Source of the DNA: Valencia hispanica
Lineage: Eukaryota; Chordata; Actinopteri; Cyprinodontiformes; Valenciidae
Direction: 5' to 3'
Assembly (NCBI GenBank): GCA_963556495.2
Contig: OY747712.1
Location: 23,570,735 to 23,634,734 of the forward strand
Length of the DNA stretch: 64,000 bases
Shown here: positions 44,661 through 56,035 of the stretch, in pieces
Numbering within the stretch: position 1 is the stretch's first letter
Layout: every line of letters starts with the position of its first letter
Position numbers and translations under genes: made by a program
Notes under the pieces: generated by a model
Seen by the model: the letters and a program-made list of their open reading frames with translations, nothing else
What the model was told of the DNA's origin: nothing
The model's database searches: none

Positions 44661-46025
44661 TACAAATGAGTGATTTTAGATATTTTAAGCATTTTATCCT
44701 ACTTGAGATTCTAGAATTGCTGATATATCAAACAAGTTTTTATACAGTGTCGTATTTTTTACATGTCTGTACTGATTTTATTTTTGCCATAGGGAAATTT
44801 GTGGAAACTATAAGCTTTTGCATCGGACCAGATGTACAGCAGACACATACTTTGTTTAATACCAACAGCAACAAATCTCAACTCACATCAGACTACAGAT
44901 GAACAGAAAGCATATCTTTCAAACAACCACTCCTTAAAGACCCTAAGCTTTTGCAGAGTCCCTCAACCTTAACCTGCATTTCTTAACAATTTGATGGAAA
45001 GAGAAAAATATCAGTTCACACACTAGATGCATTTGCTGCAGAGGATCATCTTCCAGGGGGCAGGAGGTTATATTCTGTATAGAGAAGATGAGATATGTCA
45101 TTCAGTGTCCTTTGTGCCTGTCTAATGGACAGAATGCTCATAAATCCTCTGGAAGGAGTGGTATTTCCTTATTCCCATCGCTTAAGTATGCTGAGTGCAG
45201 TTATTTGTACAAAACAGAAAAACAGACTGATCTATTCTTAGTTAAAATGGTATAACAGATTCCATATGAAAATAATTTGTTAATCACGTATAAAATAAAA
45301 GCATGTACTGAGCAAAATGGTCCACATATCCATGAAAAGACAATGTGAAATTGTGGAGGAAACCTGAGTTGCGGTGTAAGTAATAGAATGAGAAAGCATT
45401 AATGTAAAGAAAAAAAACCTAAACTATTCAAATTCATTCAAATGTATGTTCACTAACAATACACTTTGTTCTAACAGTCATTTCTTTTTTAATATTCAGA
45501 GCCAAGCATGTATCTTAATTCAAACATTTAAGATGATCTGCATAATATATTGTCAGTGCTAAATAAATGTATGCACTGTTACTTTTCCAAAGGACTGTTT
45601 GGACTCCAATGGAATGTAGGCTAAATGACAAGCCTTCACATTCTGCATGTCAATAATATATTTGGCCAGTCCAACGGAGTCTCACTGCAATAGATGCTCA
45701 CACCTAATTAAGATGATAGTGGTGAAGATGCTAATGCACACAGAATGTCTGCAGCATCGTGGCGGCAGAAAAGAAAGAGGACATTTTGCACTATGGGCCA
45801 AGATATTTATGCAATGATGCATTCTTTCATGGGATCAGGTTTTATCTGGATTGGACAACAAAGTAGACAAATAAACTGATTTGATTTGAGTTAATTTCCT
45901 CTGATAAAAATTCAGAAAAATGTGCAAGTCTTTCTTTTAATTAAAAGACATGTTACCTTACCTTGTTTTTGTGGACAGTACATGTCATTGTAAAAGACTC
46001 AAATAAAAATATATGACTAACTCTG
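44661..46025. other. non-coding, nothing recognised
   Basis: Unique-looking AT-rich sequence. Confidence 0.45.
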
Positions 46026-46029
46026 GACA

Positions 46030-46680
46030 TCTAAATTAATGAATAGATTTTGCTCCCTGGTATAAAGTACATTACAAATGTCTTCATACTCCTTGAATCT
46101 CTCAACTTTTCGCAAAGCCACAAACATTAACATATTTAATTTGATAATATGCAACTGCAAACCTCCCAAGACATGTTCACTAGGAGGAATGTAGGGTGAC
46201 ACAGGAAACATGCTCAAGAACATGCTGTGGTCAGATTAGTCTTAAATGTAACTTTTTGAGATACATTCTGCACACCAGCCATGTAGGGCAGAAAACTAAA
46301 CAGCACATCTACCATAACACACCAACCCCACTCTGAAACATGGTGGCAGCAAAATCATGCTGTGGGGATGGGTGTGTTGGAGTAGACTGATGGAGCTAAA
46401 TAAAGCAAAGTACTAAATGTTAGAGGCTGCAAAGACTTCCGACTGGGGCAGAGGTTCAACTTTTAACAAGATAACAACCTTAAACACACAACCAGAGGTA
46501 GAATGGAGTGGTCTAGATCTAACACTACATCAATGTTTTAGAATGAACCAATCAATGTTCACACCTAAATCCAATGGAGAAATTGGAGAAAACCTAAAAA
46601 TTTAACGTATGTATTTGTTACATGACAAAATGTGTAAGGCTTTAGCAAAGCACAGCAAGACCAAATATTTGTGTTTTATT
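46030..46680 (+). mobile_element. Tc1-type relic, plus strand
   Basis: Decayed coding text includes ACACCAACCCCACTCTGAAA, CATGGTGGCAGCAAAATCAT and GCTGTGGGGATGGGTGTGTT, followed by the Q-D-N motif region (AACTTTTAACAAGATAACAA). It ends near TACATGACAAAATGTGTAAG. No frame is usable. Confidence 0.75.
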
Positions 46681-46897
46681 GGTTAAAGTAACAGGTTTGT
46701 TTTGTTTCCAATAGCACTCTCATAAAACACCTCTGTGTGATAGACAGGACAGCAGTTCTAGTAAAAGTTAAGATATGCTTTAAAATTGAATGTCTTCCGA
46801 TGGTCAGCTGGAAGACATGTCTACTTTGTCTTAACAGGTCCTCCTGAACGTCCTGCCAGACGGCAGCACTTCCCTTTGTCCTTCGAGAATATAAAGA

Positions 46898-47338
46898 TTA
46901 AACAGTCTGAACCATTTGTGTCGTATTCAGCAGAGTCAGCATTGCTCCTTTTATAATAACAGTATCAGGTATTTTCTGTCCCATCAGTTTGCTAAGCACT
47001 GTATTCCCATTAATGCTCTCCTTGACAAAAAAGGCAGCAAGCAGGGAGGAAGGAAAAGAGCAAAATCGCCTGGATGATGTGGAGATTGCAACATGACATC
47101 TCCATCTCTGAGAGCTGAGGACAGCTGCGGACCATCCAGGATGACAAATGGCCCTTGGAGCTTGCAGGTGGAGCAGCTGTCCGCAATGTATTCCAGTAAA
47201 TTCAGTTTTACTTTCCAAATATTGAGATGGTTTTATCCAGTCTCCTATACACTGCTGTGTCTCTTGACCCAGAACAGAAAGTTCCTGTGAGTATTTTTCT
47301 TCTAAGAGATGATGATGATAGGCATTATGTTTTTTCAA
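46898..47338 (-). other. unrecognised 146-codon open frame
   Basis: An open frame of 146 codons in AT-rich non-coding DNA. It reads MKKHNAYHHHLLEEKYSQEL at the start and includes GNTVLSKLMGQKIPDTVIIK near the end. I recognise no domain, signal peptide or membrane segment. The composition (several Cys, Trp and His) looks like chance translation. The opposite strand is also partly open (47093-47290). It may be a decayed mobile element in either direction. Confidence 0.2.
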
Positions 47339-47399
47339 AAATTACAGCATCAAGAGCACAATGAGCAACAGCAAAAGCACGGCACATCGAACATTTCCC

Positions 47400-49375
47400 A
47401 TGATCTGTCTGTTCCTGATGTAGAATTACATTGCTGCTGCAACCAGTATTATTTGATGTTTAAAATACCTTCTTGAATTGAATCTTTATCTTTTAAATGA
47501 ATCAGTTCAGATATTGATCAGTTATCACAGTTTTTACTCAGAAGATTAAGAAATCTTTTCTAGTAATTAATATCAATGATACAAATAAAATATATTTACA
47601 ATGATCTCTTAGGGACATCTATAAGATGTTGATAGGCATCACATTTTAATGCTAAGCATGCAATTTAGGAGACAGAGAAAAACTGTGTGTTTACTGGTAG
47701 CAAGCAGGTGCAAGACACATATAGATCTAACTTAAATCACAGCAGTCTATATGTGGTTACTTGGAGCAGGGTAGACCCTAATATAGTCTTTATGTCAAAT
47801 GAAATTAATGTTTTTAGAAAACAGGAATAAAACGCAGGAGCTAATTTTACACAAGGCACCAAACTAAAACAATTATTTATGTTGAAGAAACAATATTTCA
47901 GGTTTTTTCCTTCATTATCCTCTCTTGATGCAAACAAATCCTATACCTCAACTAGTGATGGTGACAATGCTCAAAATCTCCTTGAATGGTAATCAAGATC
48001 TCCTGTACTGCTAATCTGACCACCAACACTTAAAACAGGGAATAATGGGAGTAAGCCACATTACTCCATCAGTTATTCTGCGAATATAATCAAAGGCCAA
48101 TCCCGTGCATGCAAGCATTTTATATGTTGCTCTTGGAGTTCATGATTTAAAAATAATTAGAAAATATTAGTGTTTTATAACGGAATCTATGTTTTGATGC
48201 ATAAGTGAAGCCGATGTTTTAAACCCCCTTATTTTATCTTGAATACAAAACTAGTACCTCGAAAAAGCAACGTTTCTACAAATGAGTCTGAAGGTATAAT
48301 AGCTGTAAGAAATAAAACCGGAAAAAGCATGTTTGATTGCAATGAAAAACAGAAAGCATTATCATCCTGCAAAAAGCCTGATCAGTGCATCTCTACAGAA
48401 TGTTCATTCCTTTTGCAGTTCTCATCATATGATGTGTATGCAGACAAAATAAAAGACTAAGGTTTCTAAGGCTGTCTAACCACTGATTGGGGCAGTGTGG
48501 ACAAATGTACCTGTAGCATGTTTTCCAAGATGTTTACAGTCAGTGTCATTGTGTTGTTTTTTTTATCAGATTAACATTAACTATGATTTTTTTTATGCTT
48601 TAACAATACTAAAGCCAATTCTTGAAAGCTTAATTAACATAATTTACACCTATATGTTTCTGTTGCACAAGGACAACACAGTGAAACAGTACCACTGACA
48701 TTGCTGTCTAAATTCTTCAAAGCTACCACTTGTTTAATCATCTTTGTAAACCCACTGACAAGGTATCTGTTTTACTCATACATGTGTGAAATGTCCTGGA
48801 TATGATGCTTCTTTAGAGCAAAAGTTATTTTGTGAAAAGATTGCAAAGAGTCTCCTTCTGTCCTCCTGTCTGGTTGGTTTTAATAGTGACCATCAATCAA
48901 ATTACCCGGAACAAATACAAGTCAATAATCTAGTTTTCTCTTATTTTTAAGAAGACTTGGAAGTGTTGTTCTTTTGATGTAAGATATCTTTACATTCTGC
49001 AGAAGAAAATGTATTTGCTGCACCAAGTCTGGAGGGGCTACATTTGACCTGTTTAGTTTGTTCTCTTCATGGCAGTAAAACAAACTTTTTTTTTACCATC
49101 AAACTGAGAGCTGCAGAAGTCTTTTACTGCAGATAAGTAATTAAATGAAGTTATGGAAGGACACTCTGAAGACTCCATCATGCTATGTCATACAATGTTT
49201 CTTGTACAGGATCCAAGTGTCAATCACTTCTCCCATTAAAAACAGTAAGACCACAACAATTTGGGATTTTTAGCAAACATTGCTTCGTAATGTCAGTTAA
49301 TCTGCAGATTTTCTCAATTCTCAATTTTCAATTCATTCTTGATGACTATGATATTCAGTAAAGTATCCCTGCAAA
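47400..49375. other. non-coding, nothing recognised
   Basis: No repeat family or exon supported. Confidence 0.4.
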
Positions 49376-49379
49376 AGGC

Positions 49380-49655
49380 TATATGTAGTGGAAAAGTAAA
49401 ACTGCACATCACCTTGAACACACTCTTAACCACAGTGAAACATGGCCGTGGTAGTGTTAAGCTCTAGCAAGGACAGAAAAGCTAGTCAGGGTTGATGAGA
49501 TAGATGGTGATGAGATAATGATGACATGTATAATTTTTCCTTCACTTAACAATTGTGCACTCCTTTGAGTTGGTCTACCAAATAAGATCCACTGACATTT
49601 GTGCTGACAAAATGTGTAAATTTCAAGAGGTGTCAATACTTTTTGAAGGTAGTGT
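49380..49655 (+). mobile_element. deleted Tc1-type relic
   Basis: A transposase piece (CCACAGTGAAACATGGCCGT) is joined to a right end (GAGTTGGTCTACCAAATAAG, TGACAAAATGTGTAAATTTC, GGTGTCAATACTTTTTGAAG). Confidence 0.75.
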
Positions 49656-49680
49656 ACATAATGTCCTTTAAAGATATTCA

Positions 49681-50097
49681 TTAAAGAGAAACTCACTCCC
49701 CTACCAGAGTCTTACACCACCTACATTTCCGGTTTGAAAAATGAGGAAAAGGAAGGCCTTGCCTGGCGGAGCAAGGGATGCACGCGCAGGGGAGAGGGCT
49801 TCCTTGCTATTCCAACTCTAACTCGCTACGGAGCCGTTGCCAAGACTCGGCTTGTTTTATACTTCACAGCTGCAGGATGGCTTTCGTCAGCCATCACTGC
49901 AGAGCGAATAGCAATGCCCGATTCAAATTCAAGTGCAGTGTAGAGTTCTAACCCGAAGAGAGCGCCGCCACACTGACATTGTTGTTTTGTACTAAAATAC
50001 CAAAAATAATAACAAGACATGTAGACAGGAGTATTAGACACTCCTTTATATAGTTTATTAGCAAAAAAAGTTGATTTGCGAGTGAGTTGCCCTTTAA
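49681..50097. mobile_element. 417-bp non-autonomous TIR element
   Basis: Left end TTAAAGAGAAACTCACTC and right end GAGTGAGTTGCCCTTTAA are inverted copies with two mismatches. The middle is GC-richer than the surroundings. Target duplication is unclear (TTAA is possible). A fragment of a second copy lies at 34736-34843. Confidence 0.75.
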
Positions 50098-50121
50098 ATG
50101 CTCTGTTTCAAACAATACCAT

Positions 50122-50200
50122 GTTCAGAATCAGAATAAGCTTTATTGGCCAAGTTTGTCTGCACAAACAGGGAATTTGACTTCGATTTCACACATCGTTT
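50122..50200 (-). mobile_element. 3' tail of an unidentified retroelement
   Basis: CAGAATCAGAATAAGCTTTATTGG-type sequence followed by GCACAAACAGGGAATTTGAC is a widespread fish non-LTR-type 3' end read in reverse. The family is not certain. Confidence 0.6.
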
Positions 50201-50341
50201 CACAAAGTGTGCAGATATTAATATATAAAATTTTTAGTAAATAAAATAAAACATAAAAAGAACAACACTATTATTCATTTATTTATTCCTATTAAGACTT
50301 TAAGCAACATAAGTGTCTCCCCTAAACCGATCAGTCCAGCT

Positions 50342-50633
50342 TCATGTTGTTTTAGTAAAATCTAAAATTATGTGTGATGCTTCCTCTTCCCCTGACATAT
50401 TAATGAGCCCGTCCCTCTGAATTTCTCCAGCAGCGAGCCGGCTCATATCAGGTGGCAGCAGTCTGAAACATTTGCGTAAGAACATCTTGTATTCATCAGG
50501 GGCCGTTTTGTGCACCGCCAAGAGGTGCGACTCCTTTTTTCCCCCTATCCTCGTTCAGATACTGTTCAAGATCGATCACTGAGAGATGTGCAGAGTGTCT
50601 CATCACGCTTTCAATTCTTTTCCTGCATTTGTC
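50342..50633 (-). pseudogene. unassigned coding-like remnant, one frameshift
   Basis: On the minus strand about 30 codons read KRIESVMRHSAHLSVIDLEQ and on to YLNEDRG. After a run of G and A (50535-50545) the frame changes and about 65 codons continue with ESHLLAVHKTAPDEYKMFL, RKCFRLLPPDMSRLAAGEIQ and GEEEASHIILDFTKTT to a TGA at 50342. The composition is protein-like (amphipathic, charged, balanced), unlike random frames here. I recognise no family and no catalytic motif. A retroelement-type tail follows in the same orientation 140-220 bp downstream, so it may be the end of a retroelement ORF or a retrocopied gene. Confidence 0.5.
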
Positions 50634-50859
50634 AAAAAAATAAGACTTTCATTACCTTGTAAGTCAATACCTGCAGCTCCAGGCACAGCGAGCGGTGCTC
50701 TCTATGCCAATGTGCATGAATGATAGACAGAGAGGTAAATTAATGATGGACACATTTATAGACTGAGATCCTGACCTTCCTGACTATGATGTATGTCCAT
50801 TGGCTGCAGGGAACCTCTAGATAACAGGTGGGTGCCAGTTTATATCAGCGATGATCATT

Positions 50860-51690
50860 TCACAGACTATTAAAGGACAAAATATCAGAGTAGAAGCAGA
50901 TAAACACCAGATACACCTGATGATAAACAATAGGGGAATTGGCTCCTTATGGGTTCTCTGACTGTTATCCTTTTGTTTAAATAAATGATATATTATCTGT
51001 ATGGCAAAGGATATGAGTCAGACCATGAACATACAGATTTTTGTGGCAGTTTGAATTTAATTTGCCATATCATTCTGCTTAAGCATGAAAAAGATCTTGA
51101 ATACATTAAGCATGTAGTCAGTTTTGGTGTTTAAACCAAGGAAATGACTTTCAGATCTGGAAATGGCACCATGCTGAGTGATGAGTACATGAAAGGATTA
51201 AAAAGCTCAGCTTTTTTCCTGAAGGCTTGCTACACTGAAACGATGCACATTTTAGGAACACATGTGCTTACTGAATGAATACAAAGTAAGAAAATAAAGA
51301 TCCCTCTGTCTCTCTCTTTCCCGCTCTTTTGCTCAGGCTGATAATTTTCAAATCCAAACTGTGTTGTTTATAAAACAAATGACTTTCTCAGAGAAGAAGG
51401 CTCATTACATCATAATCCTCAGAGAGTAAAGATCTGATTGGACTTCAAAGCAACATTTAGAATCTTCTCAGGTTGATTTCCTGGAGGTTGTACTTGATTT
51501 TAGAGGCAAAATACTAAACTAAATGCATCTTACTGTCACATATCTAAAAATGTGGAGTCATACCACTATATAAATCACAACTTAGTCATTTAAAATCAAC
51601 AAGTATTTCCAAACCTTTGCCTGGTACGTTGCCTTTTATTTTAGTGCCATTTTACATCAAAAGCCAACATTGTAAAGTGGACGAAAACTG
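50860..51690. other. non-coding, nothing recognised
   Basis: No supported feature. Confidence 0.4.
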
Positions 51691-51691
51691 G

Positions 51692-51920
51692 TTCATTCAT
51701 CCACTGTCTATACCTGCCTATCCTTGTTGTTTAGGGTTGGTGCCTATCTCCAGCGGTCATTGGGGTACACCTTGGATAGGGCACCAATCCATCACAGGGC
51801 AACACAGAGGCACACAAGACAAACAAATGTGCGTATAGCCTCATCCCTAAAGCCAATTTAGAGAGATTAAGAGATTTAAATTTAAACTAAAGAAAGTCAT
51901 GTTTTTGGACATGTAAGACA
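51692..51920 (-). repeat. old RTE-type LINE tail, antisense
   Basis: ATTCATCCACTGTCTATACC, GGTGCCTATCTCCAGCGGTC, CCAATCCATCACAGGGCAAC and GTTTTTGGACATGTAAG are reverse-complement versions of the repeat at 61330-61632. Confidence 0.7.
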
Positions 51921-52034
51921 GTATCTTTCAGTTTGGAATCTCACGGAGCACTGATCAAGTGATCATCTGAACATAATACAGTCAAAGCACAAACCACCAA
52001 CATATGGCTGTCCACCTAATCTGACAGGTTGTAT

Positions 52035-52165
52035 CCTTTTAATTCCACTTTGTGTTGGTACATACCATAAAATTCAAATGAGATGTACAGTATCAAGGTT
52101 TGTTGTTAAAACGTGACAAATTGTGAAAAAGCTCTAGTAGCATTAATATTCTTGCACTGCACACT
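52035..52165 (-). mobile_element. Tc1-type terminal fragment
   Basis: CCACTTTGTGTTGGTACATA followed by AACGTGACAAATTGTGAAAA and TATTCTTGCACTGCA resembles a Tc1 right end. Confidence 0.55.
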
Positions 52166-52169
52166 ACAT

Positions 52170-53390
52170 TTAACACTGCCAAAAAAAAACATCCTATAAG
52201 ATAGAGAAAAGGTGTAATGGAGTTTTTCCCTAATAGATGATGATGATCGCATGGACTTCCAAGATTCATTACCAACCAGGTTCACTGATAACAAAAGATG
52301 ATGAACACATTTATACATGGTCATTTATAGACTGAGGTGAGACTGAGAGTAAGAAAGGTGTAAAGGTGAAAAATGTTATTATTAAACAGCAAACTGTGAA
52401 GATAACAAATTTTGTGAAAAAGGGACGATCTTCTGTCTGCTTTTTTTGTTAGAATGATCTCACAAGCAGTTTGTGAATTAGTTATGATTCACAGTTTTTA
52501 TAAAAGCCTTTTGTGTTGTAACAAAAGCGATAAAACATTAAAAAAATTGTCACATGCACAAAGAAGTATGTTCAGTGATAAAAGTAGTAGCAGATTGAGA
52601 GCCTGAAGGAGGGCGGCTTTACAGTCATGGCTTTTAATTTTCTGCAATTCTTTAACGATTAAACTTTGAATGTCATTAGGTATAAACCAATTGATACAAT
52701 CCTCAACATCTTGACATTTTTACAAAATACCCAGCGCTATTGATAAACAGCTAAAATTACTTTTATGCTCTGAAATGCATGTCTTATAATTTATAATTAA
52801 GCCAATGTGCGATTATTTGCACTTTCCACAGAGCATTCTGCTCAGCTTGACATCTGCTTTTAGTTTAAAAAACATCATATTTTACTTCAGGTAGGTTATA
52901 TTTTTGTCAGACTGTGCTGTACTTTGTTGTCTGTGAACAAATTATTGTACTACAATCTCAGAGAAAGTTCTACCTGGGGTTTCATATACCAAGAGAAAGA
53001 GCTGGAGACTACATATTAGTTTTGTGCTTTTGCGCTTTTCTCCCAGTACTGGTGTTCATAAGGCTATTGAGCAGTGGTTGGCTGTTTGTGCTTATTAGCT
53101 GAAATCACCTCCTCTGATTGTTCAAGGTCAGAAAAGGCACTTTAGTTGCACCAGCACAGACATTTCGAAAGTCTACGAAATGTTTGTTGTTTTCATTATA
53201 GTTTATGAATGGGCTCCAGGTCAATTTACCAAGATGTAATCCTTTTAAAACATTGCTGTTTATGCCCTTCAAGTTTAATTTCACTCGTTCATTCCCACAT
53301 ACTTAAACCATTTAATATAAGTTTATTTCTCTTGTTAATTAGGTGAATAGATGTTTTGTGTCTGCCAATTTAGAACAGATATCATCTCAA
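52170..53390. other. non-coding, nothing recognised
   Basis: No supported feature. Confidence 0.4.
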
Positions 53391-53394
53391 GACA

Positions 53395-53615
53395 TTTTGA
53401 ATGGTACATACACTGAACTTGTCTAGAGGTATTTATAGTAATGACCACCCAGAGCACATTTATTCTGGAGCCTCAATCACCCTGCCGCTGTCAATGCTCA
53501 CACAACCATATATCCATAAGCAGATCTGTAGGCAACTAGAGATAGGTGCCTTGCCCAAGGGCAAAATCAATGTGTGGTGTGGATAGGTGGAATCAAAACC
53601 CAAATCCCTTCGATT
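53395..53615. repeat. interspersed repeat fragment
   Basis: Contains GGTGCCTTGCCCAAGGGCAA and CGATTACAAGATG, a phrase common in fish interspersed repeats. The family is not identified. Confidence 0.4.
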
Positions 53616-53619
53616 ACAA

Positions 53620-55775
53620 GATGACTATCCTACACTGTACAAAACAATTCAGTTTACATAATTGAAAAATATTACCAGATCAATCCAGTTACAGAAAAAT
53701 TATCATTTAGTCACATACATTGCAATCCAATCCTAGTAATAACGCAATGGAGCCAAAATTATATAGCACCAACTAGAAAAAACAAATATCTGACTGCTCT
53801 AAGCCCCATTTGAACCAATGAAGTCTGAAAGAATACGACAAATTATAAGCCTTCAGGGTAGTAGACTAACCTTTTGCACTGGTTTCACTGGCATGCCTAA
53901 CTTTTTTTCTGAGCTGCAGCTGCACAGAAGTTAGGGGCACCCAAATTTTCGACTTCATCGCATTGAACATCACAGTTTTACAAGTTCACATTTTTTAAAT
54001 CACTGTTCATAAAGGCAATATTGACTTCTGAATGATTCATTGACAATCTAGTAAACATAAAATGGTTCATATTTATGAGTGGTTCATTTACATACACTTG
54101 AAGTTGCGAATGAATACATTGAGCCAAGCACGAGGAAAAGAGGAGTCAGAGTGGAGCGCATGTCAGCACAGCGACAGGGCGGAGCACAAGCCCAGAGCAG
54201 GCGGAGCAAGAGTTTATCAAAGTTGTTCCCATAGATATATGCGCTCACATCAATTTAACTGTGCTCAGGTTGAGGGCACAAATATAACGGCATAATTATT
54301 ATCAGCAGCGAAACACGGCCGGACCACACTGGAAGTCCACCTTTGAGGGTGCTTAACCATCTCACTCCGAAAAGTGAGGTTGTGTTACTGCATCTAGGCA
54401 TCCCATGGTTTTAAAAAGTTATGATTTAAAACTGCTAAAACTTGATACCGTTCCAAAGGTTTAAAATCATTTTGATGAGCCACAGAAAATCAAGGAGCCA
54501 CCAGAGTTTCCTCTGGTTGTGTGAGGCTTAGAATAACAGTGTCTTTCCTGCTTGGTGTGAGAGTTTAATACTGGACCATGCTTAATTACTGTGACTGATG
54601 CTCCAGCTCCATATAAACTTCTGTTGCACAGTTCCACAGCTGTTCAAGAAAACTATCAGTGCCATTTTGTTCATTATCCTACCCTGACAAAAAAAAAAAA
54701 AAATCTGAAATGAGTTAAACACTGCTTAGGGCTATTTTAGGCTTCAGTCTACTGATTAAATGGATTGCAAATATTACATGGAAACACAGTAATGCAGATT
54801 ACAGCGTGAGCCATCAAGGCTGAGCTGCTCCCATATCATGGTTTCAGAGCAGCCTTGCATAACGAAGAAGCAGACTCTTACACATTAATCAAATATGACC
54901 TAAAATTGTCCAATGTGGGCTACTTCCAGGCTCCAAAGTTCACAGAAAACACCCTCCACTCACAACAGAAAACCTCCTCTGGAGGTGCAGATGTTATCCA
55001 ACTGGGTTTTGTCATGTATATGTTAAGTGATCATTTATCATTATGGATAATCTAACCCTTTATTGGTTTTCTCAGGGCAGTCATCACCAAGTATGTGTAG
55101 CTTTAAGTGAGTAGGTCTGTGTTGCAGTCCCGGATCCTCTAAATCAGATAGGCTGGTATATGAGGTGCATATAAATGAGAGTTGTGCCATCCCCTTCATG
55201 AACAGTTGGATGTGCATTTGTTTCATTAGCCATCAGTCTCTGTTAAGACAGACTAATGGTTTTCTTGTTGCATGACAGCGATGGCACAGACCGTTAATAT
55301 ATTTTCCCTACAAGGCCTTCTTCCTGAAAGAAATATCCACAGTTTCTTTTCATTTGTGCCAATCATATATCACCCTGCAATAAAGCTGCATTGCTCCTCC
55401 TCTACGAGTTTAACATCTGGAGCAGCTTGTATGGATGACTGACCAAACAGTTGCTATAAAAACCCCTCAGAAACATCAGGTAGGATCATCCTTCTTCCCT
55501 GCTGCTGAGCTCTGCAGCTCTGCTGTAATCTAGACGTCCAGGCTTGCAGTTGTAGATAGTTAAGGTTGAACAAATGCTTGGGGGAAAATCAGCAAAATAT
55601 ATTCTAAAAATACACAAATAGTGGTTTTGTTTGTTGCTTTCACTTCTTGTTGGCTTCCTGTTTCGTATGTGCATATATGAAGAACAATTTCAAAAGCATA
55701 TGTTTTCAAATTAAGGTAAATCTTATGGCTTATCAATTAAGTGAGTTCTTGACCTTTCCAGGGAGACACAAACTG
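53620..55775. other. non-coding; one GC-richer patch
   Basis: A GC-richer patch at about 54120-54350 may be an old mobile element, but no ends were found. The rest shows nothing. Confidence 0.35.

Positions 55776-55778
<3 letters not shown>

Positions 55779-55842
<64 letters not shown>
55779..55842. repeat. (TA)n microsatellite
   Basis: 32 uninterrupted TA units. Confidence 0.97.
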
Positions 55843-55844
<2 letters not shown>

Positions 55845-55959
55845 CTGGTTTTTCTGGAATGGTTGATTCAAAAACTCTTCTGTGTATGAATTAAGCTGGC
55901 CAAAGACCTTAAAGTTATTAGGAATCTATTTGACTCTCAGATGTCATAAGGAAGACTAC

Positions 55960-56035
55960 ATTTAAATCTTAAAAGTTTGCATAGACTAAATAAATAACCT
56001 TTGTTTTTCTCGCACTGTCTGACATTAAATCATCT
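55960..56035 (+). mobile_element. Sleeping Beauty-like terminal fragment
   Basis: AAGTTTGCATAGACTAAATA and GCACTGTCTGACATTAAATC match the subterminal text of the relic at 14935. Confidence 0.5.

Noticed and set aside
50633..50672. A 39-nt intron between AAG|GTAATG and AATGCAG in the unassigned remnant
   Set aside because: Too short for a vertebrate intron; the upstream open frame is weak.
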